From a virus, in the IMG/VR virus record IMGVR_UViG_3300020471_001410, positions 1 through 24,325 of that record: DNA of 24,325 nt, one strand, 5' to 3'. Every line of letters begins with the position of its first letter. Within the stretch, counting starts at the first letter, position 1. Of this stretch, positions 24,215-24,325 are shown in pieces. Position numbers and translations under genes: made by a program. The notes beneath the pieces were generated by a model. That model worked only from the letters and a program-made list of their open reading frames with translations, was not told the origin of the DNA and made no database searches.

Positions 24215-24323
24215 TTTCTTTATTTGTTATTAAATTCTCTTGCTCCTGATCAATTTTGTTCAATATATCAAACGCATCAAATATTGCAAGTTTTTTTGTT
24301 GCCGCTGCATTTTTTAACCTATC
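24162..24323 (-). CDS. C-terminus of an upstream small protein, possibly small terminase
   Basis: An open minus-strand frame enters from the right edge and ends at a TAG (24164-24162), giving at least 53 residues: a helical, charged stretch (DRLKNAAATKKLAIFDAFDI, then LNKIDQEQENLITNKENG) and a basic tail. The other two minus frames hold stops close to the edge. It overlaps the terminase start by 53 nt in a different frame, longer than usual. Small terminase genes often precede TerL and end in charged helices, but too little is visible to name it. The start is outside the window. Confidence 0.45.
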   Translation of the reverse strand, partial: DRLKNAAATKKLAIFDAFDILNKIDQEQENLITNKENGQKVETRQGFAERRSK

Positions 24324-24325
24324 AG

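Noticed and set aside
1-24325. tRNA genes, integrase, attachment sites or anti-defence islands
   Set aside because: No cloverleaf, recombinase motif or non-structural accessory block other than the glycosyltransferases and GNAT was visible on reading both strands.

Overview
The window looks like the structural (late) half of a tailed-phage genome, about 24 kb, with every gene on the minus strand. It is therefore read from the right edge (24325) to the left edge (1). Base composition is AT-rich, coding density is near complete, and there are no Shine-Dalgarno sites. Several intergenic gaps carry a TAnnTTTG box, the -7 element of Bacteroidota promoters, so a Bacteroidota host, probably a marine flavobacterium, is the best inference. 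Gene order and recognisable protein signatures fit a crAss-like (Crassvirales-related) podovirus: large terminase, 811-aa portal, acidic scaffold-like protein, HK97-type capsid protein, P22 gp4-like ring protein, giant stabilization/muzzle-type protein. No tape measure, tail tube or sheath gene is visible. The family assignment rests on remembered motifs and gene order, not on a search.

Layout in transcription order. DNA packaging and head: the end of a small ORF (24162-24323), TerL (21938-24214), portal (19502-21937), scaffold-like protein (18270-19439), major capsid protein (16790-18247) closed by a UUCG-tetraloop terminator. Then come a conserved 249-aa protein (15975-16724) and a 93-aa protein (15634-15915) that has its own promoter box and terminator. 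Neck and tail: a ring-type protein (14809-15537), the gp4-like ring protein (13895-14806), and a stabilization protein that appears split into 344-aa and 1505-aa ORFs joined by TGATG (8342-13893). Appendages and modification: a Pro/Thr-stalked fibre protein (7197-8330), two glycosyltransferase genes (5942-7171 and 3642-5945, the second fused to a GH130-like beta-propeller), a second Pro/Thr-stalked structural protein (2239-3624) and a GNAT acetyltransferase (1803-2216). Ejection: a T7 gp14-like internal virion protein (1028-1801) and the start of a large helical internal protein cut by the left edge (1-1024).

The most interesting feature is the block 2239-8330. Two mucin-like Pro/Thr-rich structural proteins directly bracket two glycosyltransferases, inside the tail-gene cluster. 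The simplest inference is a phage-encoded virion-glycosylation cassette in which the enzymes decorate the neighbouring stalks. No gap longer than 300 bases lacks a gene, and I see no RNA gene, insertion sequence, integrase or CRISPR array.
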